A stretch of 64,000 nt of DNA from Macquaria australasica. Its lineage: Eukaryota > Chordata > Actinopteri > Centrarchiformes > Percichthyidae. Positions 25,659-40,700 of the stretch are shown here, piece after piece. The notes under the pieces are model-generated. The model was given only the letters and a program-made list of their open reading frames with translations, had not been told where the DNA came from and did no database searches. Within the stretch, counting starts at the first letter, position 1. Each line of letters starts with the position of its first letter. The stretch covers positions 1 to 64,000 of the forward strand of contig SEMN01000316.1 in assembly GCA_005408345.1 (NCBI GenBank), read 5' to 3'. The position numbers were made by a program, and so were the translations under genes.

Positions 25659-28600
25659 CTTCTCAAGCAAACATTGCTTTAATACTGATGTAAACTACTG
25701 CTGAATTCCTCCACCACTCCCATCATTTGTTGGCTGGCAGCAATGGCCATGGGCAGGGACCACATTACAGTAAATGATCCATTCTAGCAGATCAGGGTTG
25801 TGTTTTAGGCTACTTTTTACATGTTGTTTGGAGGTGTTTCACTGATAAATGTGGAGTACATTTTTGTTGAGGAGAAAAGCCCTTTATTGTTACAGTAACT
25901 GAACTGATAGCAACAAAGACAACAGTTTTAACACTATACTATGCTGCCATCTGGTGGATTATTTTATGGTGGTCCAGTGGTGGTCCTTAGAGTCTTCTGC
26001 TCACAAAGGTCTCAAACTTGTTTCAAATATTGATATTATCTGCCCCTGCTCCATTGGCTCATTCACTGTGCGAGAATATGCAGAGTAAATAGTATGAAAT
26101 CAGATCTAAAGACACACTTACCTGCTGTGTGCCAAATAGGGAAGTAAACAGAGAAGAACATGCAGCAGTTAACCATGTGTGTGTGAATATAAGATAGATA
26201 GGCCCTTTTTCACAGGAGACATTTTCACATGTCCCAGTAGGAAAAGTACAGGTGTAAATAATAAAATCAATGATGGCTGAATTCCATTTAGCTGCTTCAT
26301 GCCAGGATGAAATTGTTCATACAAAGCTGTTTTATCAAATATGTTTGACCAGGAAGATTACAGTATCACAGAATATCTATGTTCTGATGTAAATGCCAGG
26401 CCAGGGATGGAGCAGTAAATTTATTTTGTTGATTTTAATTACACTTTTTTAAATCAGTTTAAATCAATTTAGATACCATTATGTTATTTTGTTGATTGTG
26501 TGAAGAGAAGGTAACACAAATTGAAGAATATTTTTACTGTTTTTCTGGAACTGGAACATAGTTTATGTCACTTATTCTCAAAACCGGGCCTTTTTTCTTT
26601 TCTAATACAGCATCCGAATAATGTGTTTGTTTAAATGCTGTTGTTTTTCCTTAAATGCCATTTTGCTTTTTGAAATAATAATAATGAATATACAGTACAG
26701 TTTCTACTAGACTTGCATGTGTACATGAGTATTACCAGGCACAATTGTTTGATATATTTTCAGAGTATGGTCCTTGCTTTTAGTTTTAGTTTAGTTTTTA
26801 TTCAGTTATTATTCTATTTTGTTTATAACCTCTTTGTGCGTTATTATGTTGTTTTGTGATTCATGTGTGACTTGGCTGTAATTCTGCAGTTTCCCATTGG
26901 GATTAATATCTAGTCTAAATCTTTCTAAATGTGGCTGTGTTCTCTGATTTGATTATGTGTTTTGCCCAGTGATGTTGTGCTTTGTATATCAAGGCCACTG
27001 TATTATTTGGATAGTGTTGTGACATTTGTTATCACTAAGTGACTCAGAATTTATTATTTTTGCCATCACAATGAAGTACACCAGAGCAACAGCGCTAATA
27101 AGAGTTAAACCTGGGGAACAAGTAGAATAAAAAGCTTGAGTGAAATGTTTCATTCGCAAATTAATCAAAATCTAATGTTTCTTCAGACAGAAATCACTCA
27201 TCTGTGTTCAACCTAAACATTCACAGAACAACCTGGGATACATACATACATACAGCCTATACTGTCTGATTAGTAAGCATTTTCAATTAACTAATGGCAT
27301 TAATGTGATTTTTCTTCCTGTCACAAATGTTGAAAGTCAAATTTCTCCAGGGGACTCCTGTTATGTTACTTGACAGATTAAGAAAGTAGTGCACCTGAGG
27401 GAAATTATCAACTCACTGGATGACAGGGGACTTATGTTATTTGAATGGTATCACCTCCAAGCAGCTGCTCTCCTGTTGACTCTCCTGAGTTTGAAATGAA
27501 AGCATGTTGTGTGTGCATGTGTGTGTGTGCTTTACATCTCTGTTCTTTTTGAACATTGATTTACATTTACAAAAATATATAAATCCAAGGTACAAAGAGT
27601 CGATTATTAGACTGTGAAAAGCTTGCTACAATAGCATTTATTTCAGATTTATTTCAGATGTATCTACTAATAATTTTTTTATTTTACCGATATGTTCTTG
27701 GATATTTAGCCAATTTTTGTCAGATATTTTCCCAATATTTTTCCATATGTTACTGATATTTTTTTCCTAATATTAGTAAAATATATATATTAAAAAAACA
27801 TTAGTTAGTTAGTTAGATAGAGGCTTCTTTTCTGTTTCACCTCTGTAAGGGATGAATGAAAGACTGAGATGTGCTCTTACTGTGGGTGTACATACATATA
27901 GTCACCAAATCAATATATTGAATAGCTGTGTACGGATAACCTTCAACACTTGTTCTGTAAACATTTGTTATCCTCGAAACCATTTCCAAAAAGCAATTAT
28001 GTCAAATTGAAGAGTAGCATCATTCAAGTTCTATATTGAAGTGATGCATCATAGCGTCCATTTGCTGGCTGATTACTCTCCACCAGCCTTGAACATAATT
28101 TCCCTGCCGTGTCTTTCCCAAACACAATGTCAATACTAATTAGAGATAAAGCATCTTCTCATATCTTATTCATTTACAGGTTTGGTGACCTCCAAATGGC
28201 GATGTTTCAATGTGGTTTTGTACTTACCTCAACAAACAGGACGTGATTCCCGGAGAAGCCATTAGTACTCTAAGTTGCACATTAATACACCGCAGATTGT
28301 TAGCTGGTTGCATTGTTTCGAGTAATTACTTACTTGCCACATTGATTTTATCTACATGCTGTCCCTGGTGCTGCCACAGTTCTTGTTCTTTAGTTTGGAA
28401 GGAGCAAATGAGGTGAATGGTGTGATGAGTTCGCCACATTTAGGCTACGTGAGTGTGACATAGATGAACCTACATTAGAAAGTACTTCTTCATCTTTATG
28501 ATCACAATAAATCAATTTGCCAGCATGTGCCTTAACATGATCTACGTGCTCTGCAATTTTGCTGTAATATGCTGTTTATGTTGAGGTTACTGTTTATGCA

Positions 28601-30104
28601 TTCTTGCCTGCAGCTCCTCTGTATCAAGGGAAATTGCGCTTTTTGTGAACATAATGGTAGATTGTCTTTTGCTGACCTGGTAATAGCAGGCATTCATTAC
28701 CATTTTTAATTATTTTACCAATGGCTCACTGAAGCTTTTGAATGCTGCGCTGAGTTTAGTGTCCGGCACATTGGACCATTTTGACCCAAATTTCTTTGCT
28801 TTAGATATGGCAATTTAGGATACGGACTTTCAAAAGAGCAAATAATCTAATTTTACTTTTCATGCTCCCCCCTTTGCCCCGATTCTTTTGCAGGATAAAA
28901 TGGCTTTTCAGGATGTTCGCACCTGTGTATCATTAAATATTGGTGTATTTTCTACTCATAGCACCCACAGCACAAAGAGAGAGGAGCATCTACTCACTGA
29001 CAGAGCCCAAGAGCGTGTCGTTATTTTTCTCTGGAGGCCCTGTTTCATTAGAAAACAGACCCATCAGACTGCCAGCGGGGAATGAGTTCATCACCGAGCC
29101 TCACCCTCATTGATCCACACTCAGTACAGCAACAGAATGAGAAATGTAAACTTCTGAGGTGTGTTTGTGTGTGTTTTATCAAGGCTTCTCAAACAAAACA
29201 AGTTCTGTGTTAAGTAAAAACTGTACCTGTGCACCAGGTTCACAACGCATCAGGCTGTTAATGGTTGTTACTTCACAATCTGGTTCACCGATACTCTTTA
29301 CACTCCACGAATCAACATGCTGTTGTTGAAGCTGTCTGTTCTTTGAGCTTTGTGGGTGGAAAAGTCTTTTTTTTTAGGTCAGTGCTCTCGTACTTTCTGT
29401 GCGGCCCTTTTAGGACCACCAAAAAGCCACAGAGGGGAGATGTGCTGCTCTCAGGCAATGTATCTCTCACGACATGATCAGTTGCGCTGTGAAGTTGTTC
29501 TCTCTGTGTGTCCTCCCAACAGCTGAGTCTCAGCCCTTGACTTGGGACACAGTGTAAATATAGGCTTCCCTCCCCAGACAATTAGACTACTCTACTTAGA
29601 ATAATTATTTTGTGTAATATGTTTTTACCACAAAAAAGTTAATTTACCTTGTTAAGAATGCTGAAACACACATCTACTCCTTCTGCCTCATTGAAAAATC
29701 CAGAAATGATTATGCAAATATTGTTCATTTCTTCAGTGCCTGAAGAGGGATATTGTACACTTCATTCTGTATATTATCTTCAAACAAAGTGAGCAAAGAA
29801 GACAAATTATTTATGCTAGATATTTAATTCAATGCTTGTTTAAAATTATCCATAATGTGATTTTTTTGGATTATTATCAACTAAATAATAATTAAACAAT
29901 GACATTAAACATGCCTGACCTTTCTATGTCTTCTTCTTCATCTGCTTAAGACTATTGACTGATGCCAAATTAAACTGTGCCTGATTGTTTCTCTACAGCT
30001 TGATGAGAACAGCTGCACCCGATCAATATATCCATTTGTAAAATAAAATCTAATTGGAAATTGTTGCCCATTTGCGGCTGCTCTCAGACACAGAAGTAGA
30101 CCCT

Positions 30105-30129
30105 CTGGCTGGCTGGCTGGCTGGCTGGC
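30105..30129. repeat. (CTGG)n tetranucleotide repeat
   Basis: Six perfect CTGG units. Confidence 0.9.
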
Positions 30130-33100
30130 AGAGCCAAAGGGTGCTTTTGGCAAAACCAGATAAGAGTCGTTTGTTATCTGCCTCATAATGAGAAATCAAA
30201 CAGATTCCTCTGCTTATGTGGATCCCTCTTCCCGAATATATTGGCAGCGTTTAATTGTGTTCGCCAGCTGAAACCCTCTCAGCTTTTGAGGTTTCATTCG
30301 TCATCAGAGAAATACAGCTGCTCCAATCCGCTTATCAATGTGTGTCTCGGTGATGTTTCCATGGAAACTGTGTTTACTGCCCCACAGTGTTCTAAAAATG
30401 GTTCCAAAGTGATAACGGTGCCAGACTAGAGAAAGCAGTGCAAAGATGTGACGGACAGTGACAATGATTGACATTGTGACAAGTGAAATTTAAATGCATA
30501 CATGTAAACCACTGCATGTGTTCTTTATACACGGTTAAAACAAATTCAGTGTCTAAAATGTCTAAAATGTTCTTACTTAAGATGTCTAATTGTTTGGCTT
30601 TGACAATTTTAGTCCTACTGATTATTTAAAGCGTTGAGAAATTGGTGAATTAAAAATATCTTCCTCCCTCCTGTCCCTCCTCTTCTCTCTGTATATCTCT
30701 TTTTTTTTTCTTCCCACCACTCTTCATAAGTCTTGCTGGCTGCTCTGGAGAGGTGCCGAATATGTTAGCTGATGAGTACAATTTAGATAGAGGCAAATTA
30801 GAAACTGAGGTTGACCTTGTGACAATCTGTGCTCAGTGTAAAGTCCAAATAGTGGAATTAAAAAGGGTTCACTAATGTCATTATTTCTCTTTCTTCTTCT
30901 GATAATGTGGGGGTTTTTTTGTTGGCACATTACCCAAACCTGGACACCTTGAGATATTTGAGTCTGATTATGTTTCTGCAGCCGTGAAAGCGCCCTCCTC
31001 ATTTGAACCTACTGATTATTGTCTGCAACACGTCCTCATACCTAAACGACAGAATAGAGGGCAGTCTGGATTATTCTCCATCTGTGTTTTCACTTGAAGG
31101 TGAAGGACATGATTAAAAATGTTCCAGCAAATTTGCTTTTTCAAAAGACAAAAGAAAGTACGCACAAACAAACCACTTTTATCCACAATTATCTAGTCAT
31201 TATCTATTGTAAGATATTCTTGGTACTATATTATCATGTTTTTTTCCTCACACTGTGGATGCTATAAGATGTATTTTGAAGAAGGCAATTATCAGCTTTG
31301 TTAGATGTAGGGGACAGTTACAGCACTGTTCCCATGGCAATCAGCTTGGAGGAAATAACTGCATTCGTAAAGTTTAAAGTAGGATTTTACAATATCTGGG
31401 GGAAAGTTTGTTTTTCAGCAAAGCTCTGATATCTTGTTTAATCATTTCAGTGTGATCAGTGTGAAGGAACTTTTTCTTCTGATTGAACTTCTGATTGTCT
31501 GATTCTGATCTTGCACACTATATGCTCTTGATGGCAGGGATATTTTTTTTGTTTAATTTGCATACTGCCTGACAAAGAGTGATTAGTGTATTAAACTTCT
31601 GCTGAATACGTAAATCTGTGACCCGGTTTATCTTTTATTTTTATTTTTTTAACGAATAGAGTGAAAAACATTGAATTTGTTGCTGGTAAATGAAAGAATA
31701 TTCGACCCTATATGATAAAAATGCCTCCAAGTTCATGTGATTGATGGTTGTGAATGAATGAAAAGAAAAGGTTGTGATATAGTCCTTACTAAATTATTCA
31801 TAAGCTCGGACCACTAACTGGTCAGATAGTGAATTCAGTCAACCTTTGGCTTAATGAAAGCGGATCTGCTCCAAAGACACATCTAAGACCTGGAAGCTGT
31901 CAGGTGTCTTCTCTGACCGTTTCTCACCACTGGGTGATCTGACAGCTCCGCACCGTGTCCACCACCCAACTAGAACCAAAGACTTTTATTCCAAAACGTG
32001 ATCTGCACCATTTTACTGTCAAATATACGACACTCTGATGAAGTGAGAGCATCAGAACGTACTCTCTCTTGATAATTCCTAACTAGTAATTAATTACTTT
32101 TGGTAGCAACATACAAAATGACACAATCTGTTTGTTTTTAATGTTTTTGAGTATTTTACTTTAGTCATATAAGTTACCACTTTCTAATAAGTCACCCTTT
32201 AATAGTTTATAATTTGTAACTAATAGCTTCATCTATTGCTCATAAACACTTTGTAGATCAGTTATAAACCATTAATAACAAAAACGTTTGGGTTGCAAGT
32301 GTTTCTGGGGATTTTAGCTTGGGATTCAAGCCATTAGTTACAATCTATAGACACTTAATATTATATATGAATGTTTTTGTATATTATATTAGTATTAGCA
32401 TAGCATTTCATTCCAAAATAGATCTGGCATGTTGGAATAAAATGTTTAACGTTTGGTAGCTGTAATGTCTATCCTAACATCTTCAGTGAGTGGCTACAGA
32501 ATCACCTTTTTAGTAAAAGTGACCTCTTTGAAGTTTATATGTTTTATAAGGCACTATAAACTTTAATGGCTCTGGTCATATGCTTTATACTTTACCTCAC
32601 ATCTTTTCATGAAGTACACAATCATAAACAAGGAGATGAAGATATACTGAAGTGATAAATGATGAGGCAATGAACTCAACATAAAGATGTCTTCAGTATT
32701 TTGTACATTCTTTATAAAGTCAGTCAACAGTGGTGTATTTGAATTATGATATATAAGTCAGTGTGGCTCTGTATGCTTCAAACAAGAGAACCTAATGCAC
32801 AAACCTGATCTGCGACCATCATTTGCCTTGTCCCATTTTATCATGGTACTTTGGAAATCTTGTTTTATTTGTGCATTTTTAACATTACATTCAAGAAAGC
32901 AGTTCAGCCTCTTTCATTTACAATTCAGCATTTAAGGGGGCAAGCTATAAAGTGAATGCTAATCACACTATAGCACCCATCCTTGTAAATGACAATGAAA
33001 AACAAACAAAAACAGGCCATTTTGAGGTAGACTTCAAGTTTGGGAGGCTTTGAATGATTAACTCAAGATAAAAACCATAGACATAGCTTGAAATATTCAT

Positions 33101-35545
33101 GATTTTCAAAGTTTTCAAAGGAAATGTCAAAGTAAATACAGCTGTGGCACAGCTGTGAATATAGTAAACCTTCAATACTTTCTGACAGTCAGAAAGACAG
33201 ACGTGATGAGTAGGAGAAGAGACATGGCAACTGTCCATTCAAGGAGACACTGATGCTTGATAATAGAGAACGGTGTTTGTGTGGGCTGCCAGCGATCCTT
33301 TACTTCTTTACTTCTGGATAATGCACAACAGCTCAGCTCACAAGCTGAAGATGTAATGCTTTACCTGTCGGTGATATTTAAGTTTAAATGCACTATTGGG
33401 ACAGAAAGACAATGTAGATAACCCTCCCTAGTACAGTATGCTGCTCACTTCTATAGAACTGGATTCATTTTGAGTGTGACAGTCAGTCATCTTTAATGTG
33501 TTCTTCCATTTGACAGGCTGCATGCTAGTCACTTTTATGAAGCCATGTTTGTTCAAGGACATCATGTCTTGTATTCGAACAGCGGGCCTTTAACTGTATA
33601 CCTGCACATGCTCCTCTATATGACAACATAACGTTCCCTTTTTTTCTCCTGACAGGCCTGGTGACATGTTGCAGCCAGTTACATTTGACAGTTATTCCCA
33701 GCAGCAGGAATTCTTCCAACCACAGTTTTAAAAAAAATTGTCACATTAGGGTGGAATATCAACACACATTAATATTCAACACAAGACTCTGCATATAAGA
33801 GATTAGTTTCCCCATAAATATCTAAAAAAAAGCCGGGGAACAAGCGCTGCCACTCTGCCAGTGTCCCTCTCATGGAGTAATTGGTCCCATAACATACATC
33901 TAAGCTCCACTGAAAGGAAACCCTGATGTAAACCAGTTCAGCAATTGAAGCTGCATTCTATCTTCAATCTATTCTTGCATCACGTTGACAGCTGCGCAAC
34001 TCCAGTGACAACGCTCAGTGAGACAAGCCTGCGAGCTAGAAATAGATAAATTGTGAGCCAGTGTCAACATGGAGCAGACACTGGCCAGGGAAAAGGATGT
34101 GTGTGTGCTGTTGAGGGTTTGGGCGGCTGCACAGAAACTGGAAACTGGAACGTTAATGAACGTGACATGCAGATCTGGGTGAAAAACATGATGGACTCGC
34201 AATTGCTTAGCAGGCTGAACACAGTCTTAAGCGTTCGATATGATGTATACATCCTGTAAAAAGCGCTGTGGCATTTTATTCAGCTGTTTGGACGTGCAGA
34301 GAAGGAGTGACTGTGGAGCGTGTACGGGGGGTCTAGACTGGGGATCAGCGGGTTTTCAGTGCTCAGTGATGGAGAAAGGCTCTGTGGCTGTCAGAGGTGG
34401 CTCCCACTGATGAAGGGAAGCTGTGATTGACAGATGAGTCTTAGTAAAGACCAGCGTTGCTCTCTTCACTTGGCCTGAGGGATGACGTGACCTTAGGAGC
34501 GGCATCCTCGTGGGCATTTAGGCTGTTCATTCACCCAAGGTTCACATGACTCTATAGCTCCTATACTATATCTAGAGAGGAGTATTTTAACCATTTGTCC
34601 ATGTGTTTCTGTTGCAGCCAGGATGCATGTATAATCTAAAAATGTTTATCATTCTCTTGTGCGCCACATAGGCCTCAAAATAGCTTCATTTTGCTACAAC
34701 AGAGAGATTATGATAAGTGTGTTGGGTGTTGCGGGACCAGAGAATTCACAAATCCTTCCTTCTCTTGCAAGAATCCACTCATTAAATCCTTTGCACTCCT
34801 CCTCCTGCATGTTGCGTTGCCTCATCAAACTAGCTCCCACCACAAGTTACTTCTTCATATCCCTGCTAGGCCCGGGATCAGCTCCATGAGTTGAATTATA
34901 GAGCGAAAAAGTCATTAAATGGGATAAAGATACAAGGAATCGATGGAGCAATAGATACTCTGCAGCTCTCAATTGTCTCCAGTCCAGTGCACATGAGCAT
35001 CAGGGTGGTAAAGCCTGCTTGTTGTTTCCAGGTGAGCTCTCCAGCCATTCCACCATTCCTCAGTTATTGGGGAGGGATCAATGACAACAGCCTACCCAGA
35101 CTGCATGGAGAGTCCAGCTGGTTACTGCTTCAACCTTATTCTTCTTTAAAACACGGTTCTCTGTACAAATACAGATGCAAATATTACAGTAGGCTAAACT
35201 GAATGTGTATTATTTTGGGGTGTCATATTATTACAGAGAGATTACAAAAGAGGAAACCTTTTGATTGCATTTTAAAGTTATAAATTGTGCTGTAAATCCT
35301 TTTAGACAACACAATAAACCAGATGATGTAAAACCCTTAATTCCCCACAGAATAACAGGCAGTAGGGACCAATCTTTGCTGTGTGTGGGCAGCTTTGAAA
35401 TAGCGCCTTCGCCTGTCTTGAGCCTGTAATTTTAATGGCTGTGTGGAAACCGCTGGATAAATGAGACAGACAGACAGTTCTAGTCTAAAGGATTGTTCAG
35501 TTTTATTCTCTCCTTTCACAGAGAGACAGGTGCACTACATCTCTC

Positions 35546-35562
35546 CCCCCCCCCCCCCCCCT
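35546..35562. repeat. Poly-C run
   Basis: Sixteen or seventeen consecutive C residues after ctctc. Confidence 0.85.
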
Positions 35563-37199
35563 TAATGACACGCACTTGTTCTCCTCTAATTATGTGACCC
35601 ACCTGGCCCAAAGTCTTTCCTTATGGAAACTAATGGCCAATTGAAGCTCCGGTTGCTTGTCATTACACAGACAAGCCAACTGCAGCTGTCTCAGAGATGG
35701 GAAATAAATGACTCGAGTGCAAAGAGAATTTCAGCCCTTTGACTAGGAAATGTATTCATTAAAGCGACTTCACGAAATATCTGATTTTATAGATGTTATT
35801 TTTGCCTCGGATCAGGCACAATGACATTAAAGTCATCCACATAAATCTGGACGGTGTGCTGCTCATCATGACGCTTGCAAGACAAAGCTAAGTTTGTTTG
35901 TTTCCCATTGATAATAAAAAACTATATCTGGACAAAGAGTATATGCGCCTGTTGGTAAATAATTCATACAAGGCATTCAGTATTTATGCACTCGAACATG
36001 CTGTAGAACACGCCATGATGCACAAGACCTCTGATAACACACTGATGTTAAATCCCTGCACCAGAGCAAGCCATACATTTCCAACCATGAGATACAATGT
36101 GACACTTATAATTTGGAATTCAGCATTAAAAGAGGAGGACAACAGGATGACTCGTCCTCAGGCTGAGACTGGCCAAAATGATCTGCTGGTCAGTAACCAA
36201 GTGTCAGACTAAAGTGTAATATGGCCCCGAGCATGTCACAGCGTTGAGGCATGTGATGTGCAGAGAGTAATCTCACAACGCGATGCCTGTGGTTGGCTTG
36301 ATGTGAATGAAATACCTTCTTTTTTTCTCTTCACTAAGTTTAGCTGTTTCCTCCACAGCACATATCTGTGTGTTCATGTGGAATGAGTCATTCATGCCTG
36401 TGGTCCATGAAAGCCTCACAGCCCACTCACATCCTCACACTGCCAGGTTCCCATGCAGCATCTGTATCCAAACCAAGAGCTTATATACATATATAATGAA
36501 TTATAATTACTAAACCTGTGTGGTGGCCTACTAAACCTCTGTTGCTCCACCCTTGGGTTTCAGCCAGCCTATAGTATATTTCCTGCCGTCTCCGTCTGTG
36601 TCTCTGTCTGTCACTCAGCTCTCTTCCGTCTCGCTCTGGGAGGCCAACCTTTCAGCATTTCCAATGATGTGCCTCGGAAATCTGTTTCCAGGGCAACCGG
36701 GGTACCAAATACTCTCCCAGCGGCTTCTCGCTGGTGCGTCCTTTGTTTATACTTTTCATATCTCTGTGAGGATGTAGGTTGCTCTAAACAGACAAGGATG
36801 GGAACAATAAAAAGCACAGTGCGTAAAAATAAAGCCAAGGATGATATCAGAGTAACCCAGTCAATCTTATGTTGTACACCCACAGTATAAATCTGTTTTT
36901 TCCCAGCTGAATTGCATCCCTGAATAAACATGATTGTATTGTAAGTGTAGGTTCACTAAAGGATGTAGATTTACATTAGACTCCCCACATCATCCATGTA
37001 ATTTCTTGTACTTTAATGACACCACTGGAAAACATGAAAACATTCCTAAAGCCAGTTGATCCTGATGCGCAGTGACGCGCACAATCCTGAGACAATAGCT
37101 GAACCATTTAAAAGTGACACCTTTCGTTGTTATGTAACAGACACTGGAGACAATGTTTGAATGTGTTTGTGATGATTACCTATCTCGTTTATTGGATTT

Positions 37200-37718
37200 A
37201 TTGAAAACCAGCTCACGTTCGCCACTTTAAAGTCTTGCGCTTGCGCGTAACGGAACCGGGAGCTGTCCAAGTGCTGAAATGAGAAAAGGCGTTCCACTCC
37301 CATTCCTCAACAGAGGACGGTCCTCCACCTGCGAAAGATTTCACTTCATACGTATCAACACTGGCCAACGGGGTTGTCTTCACAGAGCGAGCTTTTAGAT
37401 CTGAGCCAACACTAAAGCAGAAAGCTTCCAGCCGACGCGTTTTGGAGTTTCGCCCTCTCGGCGTCTGTCCACAGGACCGATGTTTCTTCGCACCTCCGCT
37501 TCGAGAAATCTGTTTTTGGGAGTCAGAGTTTCATGAAACTAAACTATGATTTGTGGCTGCGTTGAGGAATGTCTCGTGTATTTTTGTGTGACACAAGAGC
37601 ACCCAAACGCCCACGACTTGGTCAGGAAGAAAGCGGTACCCCGATTTGGATTATGTGTTTGACCAATGTAAACATATGGAAGAAATAAAAAAGTGAGCAC
37701 ATGGGAAAACCACCAGGA
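37200..37718 (+). promoter_or_regulatory. glra2: glra2 promoter and 5' leader region
   Basis: This stretch is visibly richer in CpG than its surroundings (37210-37520). It contains tgcgcttgcgc at 37236-37246, one mismatch from the NRF1 consensus TGCGCATGCGC. No clear TATA box is seen at a sensible distance. The transcription start is not identifiable from sequence. Confidence 0.45.
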
Positions 37719-37786
37719 ATGAATCGCTCCTTTATTAAGGTTTTGGCAGCTTTATTTACATATTTCATGGCGACAAACAACTTCAG
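37719..37786 (+). CDS. glra2: glra2 exon 1 (signal peptide)
   Basis: Encodes MNRSFIKVLAALFTYF through ATNNF plus two bases of Arg; donor cttcag|gtaggc. Confidence 0.9.
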
Positions 37787-40700
37787 GTAGGCCAGTGTGT
37801 TCACGAAACATATTTGATTTTATAGATTTGAAACGAATCATTTCTCCCTTCTGAAGTTTGATAAATTAGATAATTGAAGTCATTTTAAACTTAATTAAAG
37901 AAACAATATGAAATGGACAGTTTTTGTCTGCACAGACTAAGTTGATAATTGCTTGAGTGCTGCTTTGATTAGGACTGACTGAAGTTACTCTGTATTTTCA
38001 ACTGTTTGAATTGTTTTTGTGAGTATATTGTGTCCCTAAAATATTCTGAAAATAATATTATCCCTATGGGATATTTTATTTTTTTGCCGGTAGTACAGTG
38101 ACTTTATAGTGACATTTACGCACGTAATGTGATATTTTCTTGTGGCATCATAACAGCATTCCTATAATGTTTCATATGAAATTACAGCATGCTGTGATAT
38201 TTGTGTAGTGATCTTGCATGGTGTAACAGAAATATGGCTCTTTCTCGTTAAAATGAGATGCCCACGACATCGAAATCACACAAGATTCGTCTGATACGTG
38301 TGTGCGCTTTAACGCATTTTCGAGTTTCCCTGTGCTTGCCCATCACTCCCAAGCAGCTGCTAGGCGACAGATAAGGTTTAGCTCCTGGTTTTCAGCCGCG
38401 ACTTCTGTCTGATAAAGTGATTTTTCTCTCTCTCTCTCTCACTCTGTGTGTACGTGTGTGCGTTCCAGAGTTGTGGATGCCAAGGAGCACGATTCCAGAT
38501 CATCCTCCAACATGTCTCCATCAGACTTTCTGGACTCACTCATGGGTCGCACGTCCGGGTATGATGCACGAATAAGACCGAATTTTAAAGGTTTGTCTTT
38601 GTGTTTTGGAAATCTTCACACACCTCACTTTACCTTTAACCCCAAACCACAGAAACACCACCTTTGTCCACGTGTGATGTACATGGAGTATTTTTGCATG
38701 CAGAATACCGCATAAATCCCCCCGAAACACTTACATTGTGACTGTAAACACACCAGACTTTGACATTATTACTTATCATTATTACTTATTACTTATCCAC
38801 TGACTGTTATCTGATGCCAGGATACCATGCTGCCAGTCCTTTGATAAGAACAATCAATCACTTCAGTTGACAGTAACACGGTTGTCCTGGCTTGAATTGA
38901 ATCATAAACTAACCCCTCATTGTAACAATGCACGTTTGTTTTCATTTGGTAAAATCATGTCAGATAGAATCCACATCTCCATTAAGTAATAATTTGGAAA
39001 CAACAACAAAAAAAGGCTTGTAAATATCACAGTCACAGTTGCAGGCAGGGATGCCACTATGACAGGCCAAATGATGGATGGTGCCCCCGTGGCAAGGCTG
39101 CAGGCTACTGACTTCCTCTGTTGTTGTTGCTGTGATGCCGGGGACAGACACAGCATCTGTCACTGGAACGGTGCTGAGTGAGGAGAGGCCGGCCTGCTGG
39201 GGCTCAGGCCCACTCCGGGCTGGGTCAGGTGGGCTGGGATTTGTTGGGGTTTGGGGATTCCAGTTGTTGAAGCAGCCAGACAGTGTGGCACGGGGATTGA
39301 TCAGCAGGATTCAGAAACACATGGCCTAGATCTTTCCTCTCCATTTGGGAGAAAAAGGGAAAATGTTGACAAGATTTCTGAAATGGACTTAAAATGGGAG
39401 GAGGAAAGCCTGTTAAACACCAGCTGGCATTTTCAGGGGATGGATGAAGTGGAAGCAACTGTTTCTAGCTAATAAAGAGGGGATGAGCACACGTGGATTA
39501 AAAGGCATGAAGCATGATTTTAATGTTGCATGGTTGCATTTGTATTCTCTCTGTATTTTAGGGCAGATAAATCTCCCTTTCTCGTAAACAATCTAGCATC
39601 TTATAGCTGGAAAACAAACACTTTTGCATGAACCCACTGCGATGTAAACAAATGATTTCGGTTGCGAACCTGCTAGTCATACTTTGAAGAGAGTGTTGAA
39701 CTGTATTTCTGAAGGCTGACCTAGATTTCCTTGCTGAGTTTGTTTGTGAGGAGGTACTGCTTTATTTTTCTGCTTCTGCTGTTAAATGTAGCTACCTGAC
39801 GACAAACTGAGGCAAATATTAATACCAAGTGCCATGCAATATTGATGAGGAAAGCACAGGGGAAGGGCACTGGGAAGGGCTTGCAACTTCACTTATCAGG
39901 TAGAGAAGAAAGATTTGCTGTGACTTTAAATGGCATAACCTGCCAAGCCTCGCAGAGAGATTTCAGTTCAGGACACTCTCTGGAGTAAAAATGACACTAC
40001 TCATTAGAGCATGCTGGGTACATTTTACTCACAGTGTTGGATAGATGCTAAATGAAAAGATAAACGCTCTGATTTGATGCTGGAACTACCAAATTACTGT
40101 AGAGCTGCAACTGACGAGTATTTTCATCATCGAATAATCTGTAGATTACTTTCTCAATTAATTGATTAATAGCTTAGTACAAAAAATGTTAGAAAATAGT
40201 AAAAAATGGCCATCGCAATTTCAAAAAGCCTAATTTGACATATTCATATTGCTTGTCAAAACCCAAAGATATTTAGTTTAATACCATAGATTAATAAAAT
40301 ATTCACATTTTAGAAGCTGGAACCAGTGATTTTCTTTGGCATTTTTATATAAAAAATTGTTTAATCGATTATCAAAATACTTGTCTGTCAATCGCCTTAT
40401 CATTTATTCGGCTGATCGTTCTGAATGACTGTTTGTGTGTGTGCATGCGTTTGCCTGTGTGTGCATGTATCCTCTGCTGGATTCATGAAGACAGGCTGTA
40501 GAAAAAATGTGTTCACAGTGTGTTAACCACAAAAGATCACCACACAAGAGATCATTACATAATCCAATGATATATTAATATTACAACAATCTGACACAGT
40601 TTGATGTCGTTACCGATGATTATATTTAGTTTGGATATAACATTTTAACAACATTCAGCAACATTTAGATTTCAGTCTCTCGTGTTTTCTGTGATCTTTT

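Larger units (their letters stand above)
25659..37200. other. Intergenic region upstream of glra2
   Basis: No coding exon recognised on either strand. It holds a (CTGG)n array at 30105, a poly-C run near 35546 and AT-rich, repeat-like sequence around 32130-32360. The stretch 28040-28900, which is less repetitive and has several TAATTA/TTAATTA homeodomain-type cores, could hold conserved enhancers; that is a guess from composition alone. Confidence 0.45.

Noticed and set aside
35898..36212. 104-codon plus-strand frame upstream of glra2
   Set aside because: Not recognisable as any protein family; no splice sites or leader, probably chance.
38960..39472. Overlapping frames in glra2 intron 2
   Set aside because: Overlapping on both strands, no homology and no exon boundaries.
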